Shown piece after piece: positions 22,959 to 31,347 of a stretch of DNA of 36,960 nt (position 1 is the stretch's first letter; each line of letters starts with the position of its first letter). Made by a program: the position numbers and the translations under genes. The DNA comes from Bacteroidaceae bacterium (GTDB lineage: Bacteria; Bacteroidota; Bacteroidia; Bacteroidales; Bacteroidaceae), in contig JAFTYI010000001.1 in NCBI GenBank assembly GCA_017464815.1, positions 1 through 36,960 of the forward strand, written 5' to 3'. The notes beneath the pieces are model-generated. The model was not told the DNA's origin and did not search any database. It was given only the letters and a program-made list of their open reading frames with translations.

Positions 22959-24176
22959 ATGACAATGATTATGAAAAATATATTTAAATCATCATTGCTG
23001 TTGTTGTGCGGTGTGTGTCTGTTCACCGCTTGCGAGGATGACAATGACTCCAATCCTACGTTGCAACAGCCCACAACCTTTGTGCTGAATACACCTTCGT
23101 ATGCGGCATCGGCCATCGACTTGGCCACCTCTACTGAGATTCCTTTCACGTGGTCACAGCCCGACTACGGTTTCCCTGTGGCTGCTCAGTATCAGTTGCA
23201 AGTGTCGCTGACCGAGTCTTGGACAGTGTCTGTCGATCAGGCTTCAGCCGATGAGAGTGGTGCTACCGTGGCCGATTATGCGACTATCGAAGATGTCTTC
23301 TCTCAGACTAAAGGCGCACTCAATGCTGCCAAGTTGGCAAAGGCTTTGCAGCAGGTGGCCCTTTGGCCGGCCGAAGCTGTTCCTGCCACACAGCTTGTAC
23401 ATGTAAGAGCTATTTCAGTGCTCAATGCAGATACTGTCTACTCTAATTGCGTAGAGGTGAATGTGATTCCTTACTACGTAGAGTTGAAGGATGCAGCCCC
23501 CGTATTGTGGTATCTGGTAGGTAGCTGTATTGGTGATGGCTCATGGGGCAACAGTGCCGATGGTATCGGCAAGGGTCTGATTCCTTTGATGACCATTGCT
23601 GGTGAGGAATATGACAAGGCCACCGGTACAGGTAAAGTTTCTTACACTGGATTCTTCCCCGCAGGTGGTCAGTTCAAGTTGGTTGAAGTGCCCGGAAGCT
23701 GGGATTCACAGAAGAACTTCGATTCATTTACTGGCATCGACGCCACATTGTTCGAAGGTAACACTGACGGCAACGTGGTTATCAAGGATGGTTGCGCAGG
23801 TTACTACACCGTGACTCTCGACACCAAGTCGGGCGACATCACCATTGAACCCTACACTGCAACCACTCCGAATGTGTTCTCTTCAATGGCTATACCTGGA
23901 GGACACAATGAATGGAATGCCGCAGGTGACCCGATGACCGCTACGTTCACTTACGATGGAGCCGAGAATCACTTGTGGACCACCACGTTGACACTGGGTG
24001 CCGATGCTGAAATCAAGTTTGCAGCCGATGGTGCTTGGGACTTCAACTGGGGTGCAACAGAGTTCCCCTATGGAACCGGTACACAGAACGGTAGCAACAT
24101 TCCTGCCAAGGCGGGCGTATACACCGTATTCTTGAATGACATCACAGGTCAGTACATGTTTATTGCTAACGAATAA
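22959..24176 (+). CDS. susE: SusE-like outer-membrane lipoprotein, two starch-binding modules
   Basis: The 405-residue lipoprotein begins with a SusE N-terminal domain (about 30-170, with FTWSQPDYGFPVAAQYQLQVS) and carries two carbohydrate-binding modules of the SusE/F type, starting near APVLWYLVG and TPNVFSSMAIPGG. Two modules is the SusE number; SusF has three. Lipidation is expected at the Cys of LFTAC, followed by EDDND, a surface-export-like acidic tract. The true start may be the internal ATG at 22971 (MKNIFKSS), which gives a tighter signal peptide. It binds starch on the surface without catalysis. Confidence 0.88.
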   Translation: MTMIMKNIFKSSLLLLCGVCLFTACEDDNDSNPTLQQPTTFVLNTPSYAASAIDLATSTEIPFTWSQPDYGFPVAAQYQLQVSLTESWTVSVDQASADESGATVADYATIEDVFSQTKGALNAAKLAKALQQVALWPAEAVPATQLVHVRAISVLNADTVYSNCVEVNVIPYYVELKDAAPVLWYLVGSCIGDGSWGNSADGIGKGLIPLMTIAGEEYDKATGTGKVSYTGFFPAGGQFKLVEVPGSWDSQKNFDSFTGIDATLFEGNTDGNVVIKDGCAGYYTVTLDTKSGDITIEPYTATTPNVFSSMAIPGGHNEWNAAGDPMTATFTYDGAENHLWTTTLTLGADAEIKFAADGAWDFNWGATEFPYGTGTQNGSNIPAKAGVYTVFLNDITGQYMFIANE

Positions 24177-24191
24177 ATCAGTTAAAGAAAT

Positions 24192-25586
24192 ATGAAAAAG
24201 ATAGTTTATACACTGGGCCTCGCTTTGCTGGCTGCAAGCTGCTCAGAGGATTATAAGGATTGGTCTGTTCCTCAGACCAATCCGCAGGAGGATGCCAAGA
24301 GTGTAGCTATGGAAACTGCTACTGCTGCCGACGTGGATTATGCTACATTGGACAGCTCATTGGTTCAGATTTTCAAACCTACGGTTACCTCCGTGGACGA
24401 AGGTGCCACCTCTTATAAGGTGACTCTTTGGAACGATGGTAAAACGGCAAACGGCACATTGGCTGCTAACGACAGTGGATATGTTTCTGCCGACGAATTG
24501 AAGACCGTGGTAGAAACCATCTATGGCAAGCGTCCTGTAGCACGCAAGTTGTATCTCGACATTGCCGGATACACCGTCATCAACGGACAGAGCATCATGA
24601 CCACTGCTGAGGATTCAGTGAATGTGACCCTCAAGGCTCCCTTTATCTCTAATGCTTATTACCTTATTGGTGATATGTTGGCTTGGAGCAAAGAAGGTGC
24701 AAAAGCCTTTACTCAGAAAGGTTCGGGAGATGTTTATGATAATCCTGAATTTGAGATTATCTTTACCATTACTGCAACAGAGGAAAAAACCAACGATTGG
24801 TATTGGAAAATTGTTCCTGCGACCAACTACGATGGAGAAAACTTCTGGTATGAGGGTGAAGATGGTATCGTGGGTGTTGCTGTAGATGGCGACGACAGTT
24901 TTGAGGGTAGCTTGGTGACAACGACTCCTCAGGCTGGTAAGATTGTGAACCCTGGTATTTACAGAATGACAATCAACATGATGCAATATACCTACAAATT
25001 GGAAGAACTGAACTTTGGTGAGTTCATCTACGAAATCGGTAATGAATCTGGTTGGGGTACTTCTCACGCTCTCCGTGGCCAAAACTTCGACGGTAAGTAT
25101 CAGGGTTACTATTGGATGAATGGTGAGTATAAGTTCAAGCCCAATGCCGACAACTGGGATGGCGACTGGGAAAACGACGGTGAAGGCAAGATTGCCGATA
25201 ACGGTGGTTCCAATATGCCGGGCCTCGAAGCAGGCTTCTATCAGATTGATGTAGACCTTGCTGCTATGACTTACGCTGCTACTAAGGTAGAATGCATCAG
25301 CATCATTGGCACCGTGAATGGAAATTGGGACACTGATACCGATCTTACTTACAACCAAGAGACTGGTGCATGGGAAGTAATTGCCGACTTGAACGCCGGT
25401 GAGATGAAGTTCCGCATGAACCACGATTGGGCTGTAAGTTGGGGTGGGGCCAATGGCGATGCCACAAACTATGGTGATTTGACACAGAATGGTGGTGCTA
25501 ACTTGCAAGTGGCTGCCGGCAAGTATCTTGTTCAACTCTATATCCAGTACGAAGGAGTTAACAAGGTTGTGCTCACTCCGCAGTAA
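24192..25586 (+). CDS. susF: SusF-like outer-membrane lipoprotein, three starch-binding modules
   Basis: This 464-residue lipoprotein has a lipobox at LAASC (C17) and an acidic SEDYKD tail after it. An N-terminal Ig-like region (about 20-145) precedes three carbohydrate-binding modules, starting near residues 152 (FISNAYYLIGD), 275 (FGEFIYEIGN) and 368 (ECISIIGTVNG). Three modules and about 470-485 residues match SusF of the Bacteroides starch system. It is the last gene of the susCDEF operon, 15 bp after susE, and a strong terminator follows 27 bp downstream, where SusG would stand in the classical operon. Confidence 0.87.
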   Translation: MKKIVYTLGLALLAASCSEDYKDWSVPQTNPQEDAKSVAMETATAADVDYATLDSSLVQIFKPTVTSVDEGATSYKVTLWNDGKTANGTLAANDSGYVSADELKTVVETIYGKRPVARKLYLDIAGYTVINGQSIMTTAEDSVNVTLKAPFISNAYYLIGDMLAWSKEGAKAFTQKGSGDVYDNPEFEIIFTITATEEKTNDWYWKIVPATNYDGENFWYEGEDGIVGVAVDGDDSFEGSLVTTTPQAGKIVNPGIYRMTINMMQYTYKLEELNFGEFIYEIGNESGWGTSHALRGQNFDGKYQGYYWMNGEYKFKPNADNWDGDWENDGEGKIADNGGSNMPGLEAGFYQIDVDLAAMTYAATKVECISIIGTVNGNWDTDTDLTYNQETGAWEVIADLNAGEMKFRMNHDWAVSWGGANGDATNYGDLTQNGGANLQVAAGKYLVQLYIQYEGVNKVVLTPQ

Positions 25587-25613
25587 GCATTCTTCCCCAT
25601 TGAATAACATCCT

Positions 25614-25650
25614 GCACGCCTCGGAGTCTCACTCCGGGGCGTGCTTTTTT
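25614..25650 (+). terminator. intrinsic terminator of susCDEF
   Basis: A G/C-rich hairpin pairs GCACGCC...CGGAG with CTCCG...GGCGTGC (25614-25644) across a 5-base loop with one mismatched pair, followed directly by TTTTTT. It lies 27 bp after the susF stop. Confidence 0.9.
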
Positions 25651-25732
25651 CTTCTGCATCGCCATGCGTTACTGCCTTATCCCATTACCGTATACACCTT
25701 TACCGCATTAACATCCTAATCTTGCAACCTTA

Positions 25733-25820
25733 TCACATCTGTGATGAAGTCTGCTCACATCCGTGATTAAGTTTGCTCACAGATGTGATTAAGTATGCTC
25801 ACAGATGTGATAAGGTCTAT
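25733..25820. repeat. phased TCACA array (4 units, 22 bp period)
   Basis: TCACA begins at 25733, 25755, 25777 and 25799, exactly 22 bp apart. Each unit holds a TCACA..TGTGA palindrome followed by TKAAG or TAAGG; units 1 and 3 are each other's reverse complement in that 12-bp core. Weaker ATTAMC/TTATCA units about 23 bp apart precede it (25684, 25707, 25730). It sits after the sus terminator, in the same style as the arrays at 8280 and 17822. Confidence 0.85.
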
Positions 25821-25835
25821 AAATCCTATAGTTTA

Positions 25836-25892
25836 GCGGGTAAAGATGCGTGTCGTGGCGGATAAAGATGCTTTTCGTAATGCCTTTATCTG
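25836..25892. repeat. two-unit 22-bp repeat plus inverted third unit
   Basis: GCGGGTAAAGATGC at 25836 is repeated as GCGGATAAAGATGC at 25858, exactly 22 bp later. A third element, TGCCTTTATC at 25881, is the same core in the opposite orientation. It adjoins the TCACA array but is out of phase with it by 15 bp. Confidence 0.6.
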
Positions 25893-25942
25893 AGGAGGTC
25901 TTATGGACATGATGAATAGTGAAAAAAAAGTTTCATTTAGCC

Positions 25943-26184
25943 GAGATGAAGAGGCTATGCCAAAAAACTGACGAATGGCTTCGTCGCAGAATCCGCATGT
26001 GTATTTGGAAAACTTGGAAGCCCTCAAGATCAAGGTTGCAAACCTTATCAAATGTGGTATAGACAGATGGCGAGCCTATCAATGGGGCAACACCCGTAAA
26101 GGTTATTGGCGAATAGTTGACAATGTGGTGTTGAAACGGGCGATTCCTAATACATCTCTAAAGTTGGCAGGTTATCCAGTCTGA
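25943..26184 (+). pseudogene. group II intron reverse transcriptase/maturase, C-terminal fragment with frameshift
   Basis: One frame reads EMKRLCQKTDEWLRRRIRM then CIWKTWK, and a second frame, from about 26020, continues KVANLIKCGIDRWRAYQWG then NTRKGYWRI and stops at 26184. Together these are the well-known end of LtrA-type maturases, split by a frameshift between 26018 and 26030. The reverse-transcriptase domain is absent. Confidence 0.85.
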
Positions 26185-26303
26185 TGGATTTATATTTCGA
26201 GTGGAATCGAAAATAGGAACCGCCGTATGCCGAACGGCACGTACGGTGGTGTGAGAGGTCGGAAAACGAAAGTAGGAAGAAAACTACTTCGTTTTCCTCC
26301 TAC
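25943..26303 (+). mobile_element. degraded group II intron, 3' end only
   Basis: This is the tail of a group II intron: the maturase C-terminus is followed by ribozyme domain V at 26217-26250 (34 bases, AACCGCCGT pairing with ACGGTGGT) and a domain VI hairpin at 26261-26297 (GGAAAACGAA/TTCGTTTTCC, with an unpaired A). The intron end should be near 26300. The 5' half, including domains I-III and most of the reverse transcriptase, is missing, so it cannot splice or move. It stands between the sus terminator and the promoter of the next operon. Confidence 0.85.
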
Positions 26304-26326
26304 TCGATTAATAAAAAAGGTGATTC

Positions 26327-26358
26327 TTTGTTTTTTCTGAAATAAATGTCTACTTTTG
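26327..26358 (+). promoter_or_regulatory. promoter of the lipoprotein/DUF5723 operon
   Basis: TTTG (26327-26330), a 20-bp spacer and TACTTTTG (26351-26358) match the Bacteroidales -33/-7 consensus in both sequence and spacing. Transcription should start near 26365, giving a leader of about 90 bases before the ATG at 26453. Confidence 0.8.
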
Positions 26359-26452
26359 CAAAGATTTGTAAAATAAAAGGTGGATTGAGACACCTTTGTG
26401 TGCAAAGAGGACACAGAATCAAAAAATAACATAAAACCTAAAAAAGAAAATT

Positions 26453-28330
26453 ATGAGAAAGAGAACTTTGCATTCCTTGGCGTTGTGTGCAGTGGGTGCG
26501 TTCCTGCTCTTACCTTCGTGTGTGGAGGTGAACGACGATTACGACTTGAGTGGCGACATTGACATGACCATCAATGCCGGTGGTGACCTGACCTTGCCCA
26601 CAAGCGGCACGGTGAAACTGAAAATGAAGGATATCCTTGACTTGGAAGAGGACGGTATCATCCAGCCCATTGGTGAGGATAGCGTCTACTACCTGGAAAA
26701 AGGTGCTGACAAACCGTCGACCTTCGAATTTGAATTGCCAAGTATTACGGTGGATGATCCTACGTTGGAGCCGTTTGAACTGAAGTTTACGGTGCCTACG
26801 TTGGAGACGTTGCTTGGTGCATTTGGATTCCCTCAACAGACCATAGACTATGTTGTTGCAAACAAAAACAATGTGGCATTGTTGGAAACCCTTTTGGGTG
26901 ATAAAATGTATGAAGTGCAGGAATCACCCGAAATCGAATTGGACAAGGGGTTCAATGTGCTGAACTATGATTTTACCATGCCCGAGGAAGTTACAGGATT
27001 GAAAGAGATTGGTTTCTCGGTGCCGATGCAACCCGATTTTGATCTGACTACGAACATGCCTACAGGACAGCTAGGATTGCATGACGTGAATGCTGAATTT
27101 CCGGCTATGTTGAATCACGATAATATCACATTTGGTGGTACTTGGCTCGGTCACTTGAATGAACATGGTCGTCACCAATACAATTTGCCAAAAGATGTGT
27201 GGTTGAAGAATGGAGATCATACTCGCCTTGAACTAGAATTTGTGTCTATTGACTTGTCTGCAAATCCTTGGGAAAGAGCCGCAAATCCGAATGGAATGTT
27301 AACGATTGCTGAAGAGGTGGCTATGCATGGAACTGTAACGGTAAAGGGTTCTGTCGTAGACTTTCTGGCTTTGGCTGGTGAAACATTTACATTGACGGCC
27401 ACAATCAACATGAAAGCTCCTGAAATCGGCGAAGTAACCGTGATGGTCAATCCCGAAATCAATCCTGAATCAACAACCATTGAGTTGAACGACTTGCCCG
27501 ACTTCCTGACCGAGAATGATGTGACGGTGGTGTTGCAGCAACCGGCCATCCGATTGGACATCATTGCTGAAGAGACAACTACGCACGAGCCTCTGCCTGT
27601 GATTGTTGAGTGTTGGGGAGCCTTGGATACCGACAAAGGCATCAATGTGAACCTTGGTAGTGAGGCTGCTCCTGAAATCACCATCGGTGGCGAAGTGAAC
27701 TCCAGCTGGTGCATCTGGGATGGAACGTCGCAGCCTGCTTGGGGTAGCGAGTACGCCTATTACCAGGCTGAGAACCTGGTGAACATCATCAGAGAGATTC
27801 CCGAACGGATAGACTTGAGCTTCGAAGCCCGTGTGAAGCAGGAGTACATAACAATCCCCTTGGGCACATCATACAAGGCAAGCATCGACTACAACGTAGA
27901 GTGTCCCTTAGCCTTGGCCAACGGTTCTCAGATTGTCTATAGCGAAACGGTGGATGAACTTGGGGCAGACTTGGACGGCATCGAGGTGAAGGAACTGAGG
28001 ATTACCGCCATGTTGCACGTGCAGGATGTCGATGGTGGCGACAACATCCCGTTTGACAAACTCGACCTGACAGTGATTCCCCTTGACAAAAACGGAAATC
28101 CGATTAACGGTATAAACGTTGATCCGTTGGAAAATGTAAATAGTGGTGATAAGATTGTGTTGCACTTGACTTGTGAAGAGGGGGCTATGGAGAACCTGGA
28201 TGCTCTTACCTTCGAAGTGGCAGCCAAGGTGACCACTGACAGTGCTGCTCCGTTGAGCGCCAAGACAACTGTTCAGTTGACCAACGTCAGCGTAGGAATT
28301 ATCGGCGGTGTGATTGCCGACTTGAACTAA
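26453..28330 (+). CDS. large lipoprotein of unknown function
   Basis: The 625-residue protein has a lipoprotein signal peptide (LLLPSC, Cys23) followed by VEVNDDYD, an acidic stretch that fits surface export. The rest is rich in beta-strand and in acidic residues, with repeated amphipathic segments such as FELPSITVDD and FELKFTVPT; I recognise no catalytic motif. It overlaps in arrangement with the next gene (7-34 bp gap) and probably forms an operon with that outer-membrane barrel protein. A partnership at the outer membrane is an inference from synteny only. Confidence 0.8.
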   Translation: MRKRTLHSLALCAVGAFLLLPSCVEVNDDYDLSGDIDMTINAGGDLTLPTSGTVKLKMKDILDLEEDGIIQPIGEDSVYYLEKGADKPSTFEFELPSITVDDPTLEPFELKFTVPTLETLLGAFGFPQQTIDYVVANKNNVALLETLLGDKMYEVQESPEIELDKGFNVLNYDFTMPEEVTGLKEIGFSVPMQPDFDLTTNMPTGQLGLHDVNAEFPAMLNHDNITFGGTWLGHLNEHGRHQYNLPKDVWLKNGDHTRLELEFVSIDLSANPWERAANPNGMLTIAEEVAMHGTVTVKGSVVDFLALAGETFTLTATINMKAPEIGEVTVMVNPEINPESTTIELNDLPDFLTENDVTVVLQQPAIRLDIIAEETTTHEPLPVIVECWGALDTDKGINVNLGSEAAPEITIGGEVNSSWCIWDGTSQPAWGSEYAYYQAENLVNIIREIPERIDLSFEARVKQEYITIPLGTSYKASIDYNVECPLALANGSQIVYSETVDELGADLDGIEVKELRITAMLHVQDVDGGDNIPFDKLDLTVIPLDKNGNPINGINVDPLENVNSGDKIVLHLTCEEGAMENLDALTFEVAAKVTTDSAAPLSAKTTVQLTNVSVGIIGGVIADLN

Positions 28331-28364
28331 TGTATTCATGAACGCAGAAAAAAGGATAATCGAT

Positions 28365-29756
28365 ATGAAATCTATTATAAAGAAAACCGCGTTATCGTTG
28401 ATGATGGCTTCTTTCGCGGGAGGAGCTTTGGCACAGCAGACACTGAATTCTGCTTACTTCGTGGATAATTTCACCTATCGTCACGAGATGAACCCGGCCT
28501 TCATGGGTGACTCTTACTTCAGTTTCCCCGTGTTGGGTCAGTTGAACATGAGCACTCGTGGTAATGTGGGGTTGGAGAACTTCTTGTTCAACACCGACCG
28601 CTACGGATTGACCACCTTCATGAATCCCGATGTGAGCAGTAGCGAGTTCTTGGGCGACTTGGACGATGACAACAACCTTTCGTTCAACCTCAAGACCAGC
28701 ATCTTCTCACTGGGCTTCCGTGGATTCGGCGGCTACAACACGTTGGGACTGAACCTGCATGTCCACACCGGTTTGAACATCCCTTACGGGCTGTTTGCTT
28801 TTGCCAAGAATGGAATGCAGGGTGACACGAATTACAGCCTGGATGAATTTTCTATCCGTGCCCGTGGCTATGCCGAGTTGGCTTTGGGACATGCCCGCCA
28901 GATAAACAAGAACTTGACCGTGGGTGCCAAGTTGAAGGTGTTATTGGGTGGTGCGGCCTTTGATGCAACAGTGGAGGATATGGATATAAACATGACCCAA
29001 CAGCAATGGTTGATACGTGCTCATGCCAAGGTGAATGCTTCAATGAAGGGGGCTTATTTTACAGAGGACGAAGAAGGCATCGTTGATGGCATGGAGGTTG
29101 AGTCTCCCGGATTGGGTGGCTTGGGCTTCGGAGTGGACTTGGGTGCCACCTATAAGTTTGACGAGGGACCGTTGAAGGGACTGACCCTCTCGGCTGCTGT
29201 GCTCGACTTGGGCTTTATCAACTGGTCCGACAATGTGACGGCCTACAACGAGGGCGAAGACTTTGTGTTCGACGGATTCAAGGACATTGCCATTGATGAC
29301 GAAAATGGTGGCCGTAAGTTGGAAGACCAGGCTGATGACTTGGCCGACGACTTGGAAAAACTCTACAATGTGCGCACCGATGGTAAGGTCGAGAGTCGCA
29401 AGACCTCGTTGGCAACCACGTTGAACCTGGGTGCTGAGTATGCCTTCCCTCTGTATGACAAACTGAAGTTCGGCGTGCTCTACTCCAAACATTTCGATGA
29501 CATGTTCAGTTGGCAGGAGACTCGCGTGTCGGCCAATGTGAACCCCACCCGTTGGTTTGGCGCAGGCATCAACTATGCCTTCTCTACCTACGGTTCTTCT
29601 ATGGGATTTGTCTTGAACTTCCACCCGACAGGATTCAACTTCTTCATTGGCACCGACTACATGTTGAGCGAGGTGAACTCCCAATTCATTCCCTTGAACT
29701 CAAATGCCAATGTCTCCATGGGTGTGAACATCATTTTGGGTAAGAACAAGAATTGA
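28365..29756 (+). CDS. DUF5723-type outer-membrane beta-barrel protein
   Basis: From the ATG at 28365 the protein is 463 residues with a clear signal peptide ending GALA before QQ; the frame also has an upstream ATG at 28338 that would put ten polar residues ahead of the signal, so I prefer the later start. The mature sequence alternates polar and aromatic/hydrophobic residues in long strands (NPAFMGDSYFSFPVLGQ, GLNLHVHTGLNIPYGLF, FGAGINYAFS) and ends in a strand, as in FadL/PorV-like barrels and the Bacteroidetes DUF5723 family. Function unknown. It follows the lipoprotein in the same operon. Confidence 0.75.
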   Translation: MKSIIKKTALSLMMASFAGGALAQQTLNSAYFVDNFTYRHEMNPAFMGDSYFSFPVLGQLNMSTRGNVGLENFLFNTDRYGLTTFMNPDVSSSEFLGDLDDDNNLSFNLKTSIFSLGFRGFGGYNTLGLNLHVHTGLNIPYGLFAFAKNGMQGDTNYSLDEFSIRARGYAELALGHARQINKNLTVGAKLKVLLGGAAFDATVEDMDINMTQQQWLIRAHAKVNASMKGAYFTEDEEGIVDGMEVESPGLGGLGFGVDLGATYKFDEGPLKGLTLSAAVLDLGFINWSDNVTAYNEGEDFVFDGFKDIAIDDENGGRKLEDQADDLADDLEKLYNVRTDGKVESRKTSLATTLNLGAEYAFPLYDKLKFGVLYSKHFDDMFSWQETRVSANVNPTRWFGAGINYAFSTYGSSMGFVLNFHPTGFNFFIGTDYMLSEVNSQFIPLNSNANVSMGVNIILGKNKN

Positions 29757-29775
29757 TTTTATAGAAATTACCTAT

Positions 29776-29846
29776 TAGGCATGGGTTGCACGAATTACAC
29801 GTTTTCTGATGAAAAAAGACGGTGTAATCCGTGTAATCCGTGCCTA
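29776..29846. repeat. dispersed hairpin repeat, copy 1
   Basis: Arms of 25 bp (29776-29800 and 29822-29846) pair with four mismatches around a 21-base loop. The right arm is built from GTGTAATCC units and ends GTGCCTA. Related sequences stand at 32231-32255 and 33860-33985. It lies between the DUF5723 gene and the LysE-type gene and could act as a transcription boundary. Confidence 0.75.
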
Positions 29847-29906
29847 AAACGTAAAAAAGTGTAAAGAGATAGCTGTCATATCACAAAAAAGTGGCATCTT
29901 TGCAAA

Positions 29907-30572
29907 ATGAATTGGTTTGAACATATCACCGTACTCGATATTATTGTAAAAGGCTTTATTGTGGGAGTCGTAGTGTCGGCACCTCTGGGGCCTGTGGGTG
30001 TACTCTGTATCCAGCGTACGCTCAATAAGGGCAGGTGGTATGGTTTCGTTACGGGATTGGGTGCTGCGCTCAGCGACATCATCTATGCCTTGATAACAAG
30101 TTATGGCATGAACTTCGTGGCCGAGTTTATCGAGAATCCCCAAACCATGTATTACTTCCAGTTGATTGGCAGTGTGATGCTCTTCTGTTTCGGAGTGTAC
30201 ACCTTCCGCAGCAACCCTGCGGCCAGCATTCGTCCCATTTCAGGAAACAAGGGAAGCCTGGTGCGCAATTTCGTGACAGCCTTCTTTGTCACCCTTTCCA
30301 ATCCATTCATCATTCTGTTGTTCATCGGTTTGTATGCGCGCTTCTCCTTTGTCTTCCCTGATGAGTTTGCATACGAACAGTCGTTGGGCTATCTGGCAAT
30401 CGTTGTAGGAGCAATCACTTGGTGGTTCCTGATTACCTATCTGGTAGATAAACTTCGTGCTCGTTTCGACCTGCGTGGCATCTGGATATTGAACCGTGTA
30501 ATTGGTATTGTGGTGATGCTGGCCTCTGTCATCAGTGCCGTCTTCACGCTGATAGGCAAGACGTTGTACTGA
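29907..30572 (+). CDS. LysE/RhtB-family amino-acid exporter
   Basis: This 221-residue inner-membrane protein has about six hydrophobic segments and the family's N-terminal motif region: FIVGVVVSAPLGPVGVLCIQ with the conserved G-P-x-x, then GRWYGFVTGLGAALSD. LysE/RhtB members export amino acids or related small solutes by proton antiport; the substrate cannot be told here. CATCTTTG, close to the -7 consensus, ends 4 bp before the ATG (29895-29902), so the transcript may be leaderless or nearly so. It stands alone between hairpin repeats. Confidence 0.88.
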   Translation: MNWFEHITVLDIIVKGFIVGVVVSAPLGPVGVLCIQRTLNKGRWYGFVTGLGAALSDIIYALITSYGMNFVAEFIENPQTMYYFQLIGSVMLFCFGVYTFRSNPAASIRPISGNKGSLVRNFVTAFFVTLSNPFIILLFIGLYARFSFVFPDEFAYEQSLGYLAIVVGAITWWFLITYLVDKLRARFDLRGIWILNRVIGIVVMLASVISAVFTLIGKTLY

Positions 30573-30672
30573 CGGCGACCGGATTTCCTCCTGCTCAAGT
30601 CTCCCCTATGTCAGGGAGAGTCGGGCACCTCTTATTCACAATTTATAATTCATAATTCATAATTAAACAGTC

Positions 30673-31218
30673 GTGTTTGTATCAAAGCAACTCAAGGAAA
30701 ACAATATGGCCGAATACCTGCTTTACATGTGGCAGGTCGAGGATATGATACGTGCCAATGCGCTGGACATGGAACGCATCAGGCAGACGTTGGTAAAGCC
30801 GGCAAATCTGGATGCCGAGCGTGAAGCACAATTGGTGGACTGGTACGAAAACCTGATTGAGATGATGCGCTTGGAGGGAGTCGCAGAGAAGGGCCATTTG
30901 CAAATCAATAAGAATGTCATAACCCTGTTGACCGACCTTCATCTGCAATTGCTCAAGTCAACGAAGCATCCCTTCTACAGTGCGGCCTATTACAAGGCCC
31001 TGCCTTTCATCGTCGAACTCCGCACCCAAGGCGACAACCGGAATCTGTCAGAACTGGAGAATTGCTTCGATGCCCTATACGGCGTGTTGCTCCTCAAGTT
31101 GCAGAAGCGTGAAATCAGTGAGGGCACCCTTCAGGCCGTCAAGGCCATCAGCCAATTGCTCGGCATGTTGAGCGACTATTATAAAAAGGATAAGGCAGGC
31201 GACTTGGAGTTAGAATAG
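30673..31218 (+). CDS. DUF4924 family protein
   Basis: The 181-residue soluble protein begins with GTG at 30673 (MFVSKQLKENNMAEYLLYM). The residues before the internal ATG at 30706 belong to the conserved start of the family, so the GTG start is preferred. It is largely alpha-helical, with no signal peptide, membrane segment or catalytic motif that I can see. The family is confined to Bacteroidetes and commonly sits beside rfbD and prfC as here. Function unknown. Confidence 0.75.
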   Translation: MFVSKQLKENNMAEYLLYMWQVEDMIRANALDMERIRQTLVKPANLDAEREAQLVDWYENLIEMMRLEGVAEKGHLQINKNVITLLTDLHLQLLKSTKHPFYSAAYYKALPFIVELRTQGDNRNLSELENCFDALYGVLLLKLQKREISEGTLQAVKAISQLLGMLSDYYKKDKAGDLELE

Positions 31219-31347
31219 CTCCTCATCCCTGCGAGAAAATGTGGAGTGCTTATATATATATAAATAGGTATAAGAATAAGAAGAAGAAAATCATACCTCC
31301 GTCCCTCTTCTTTCAGGAGAGTTTGAGGAGGCGCTAAAGGAATCGTG

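Noticed and set aside
25733-25820. TCACA/TGTGA units as CRP sites
   Set aside because: CRP needs TGTGA-N6-TCACA; here the half-sites are in the reverse order within a unit and 10 bp apart between units.
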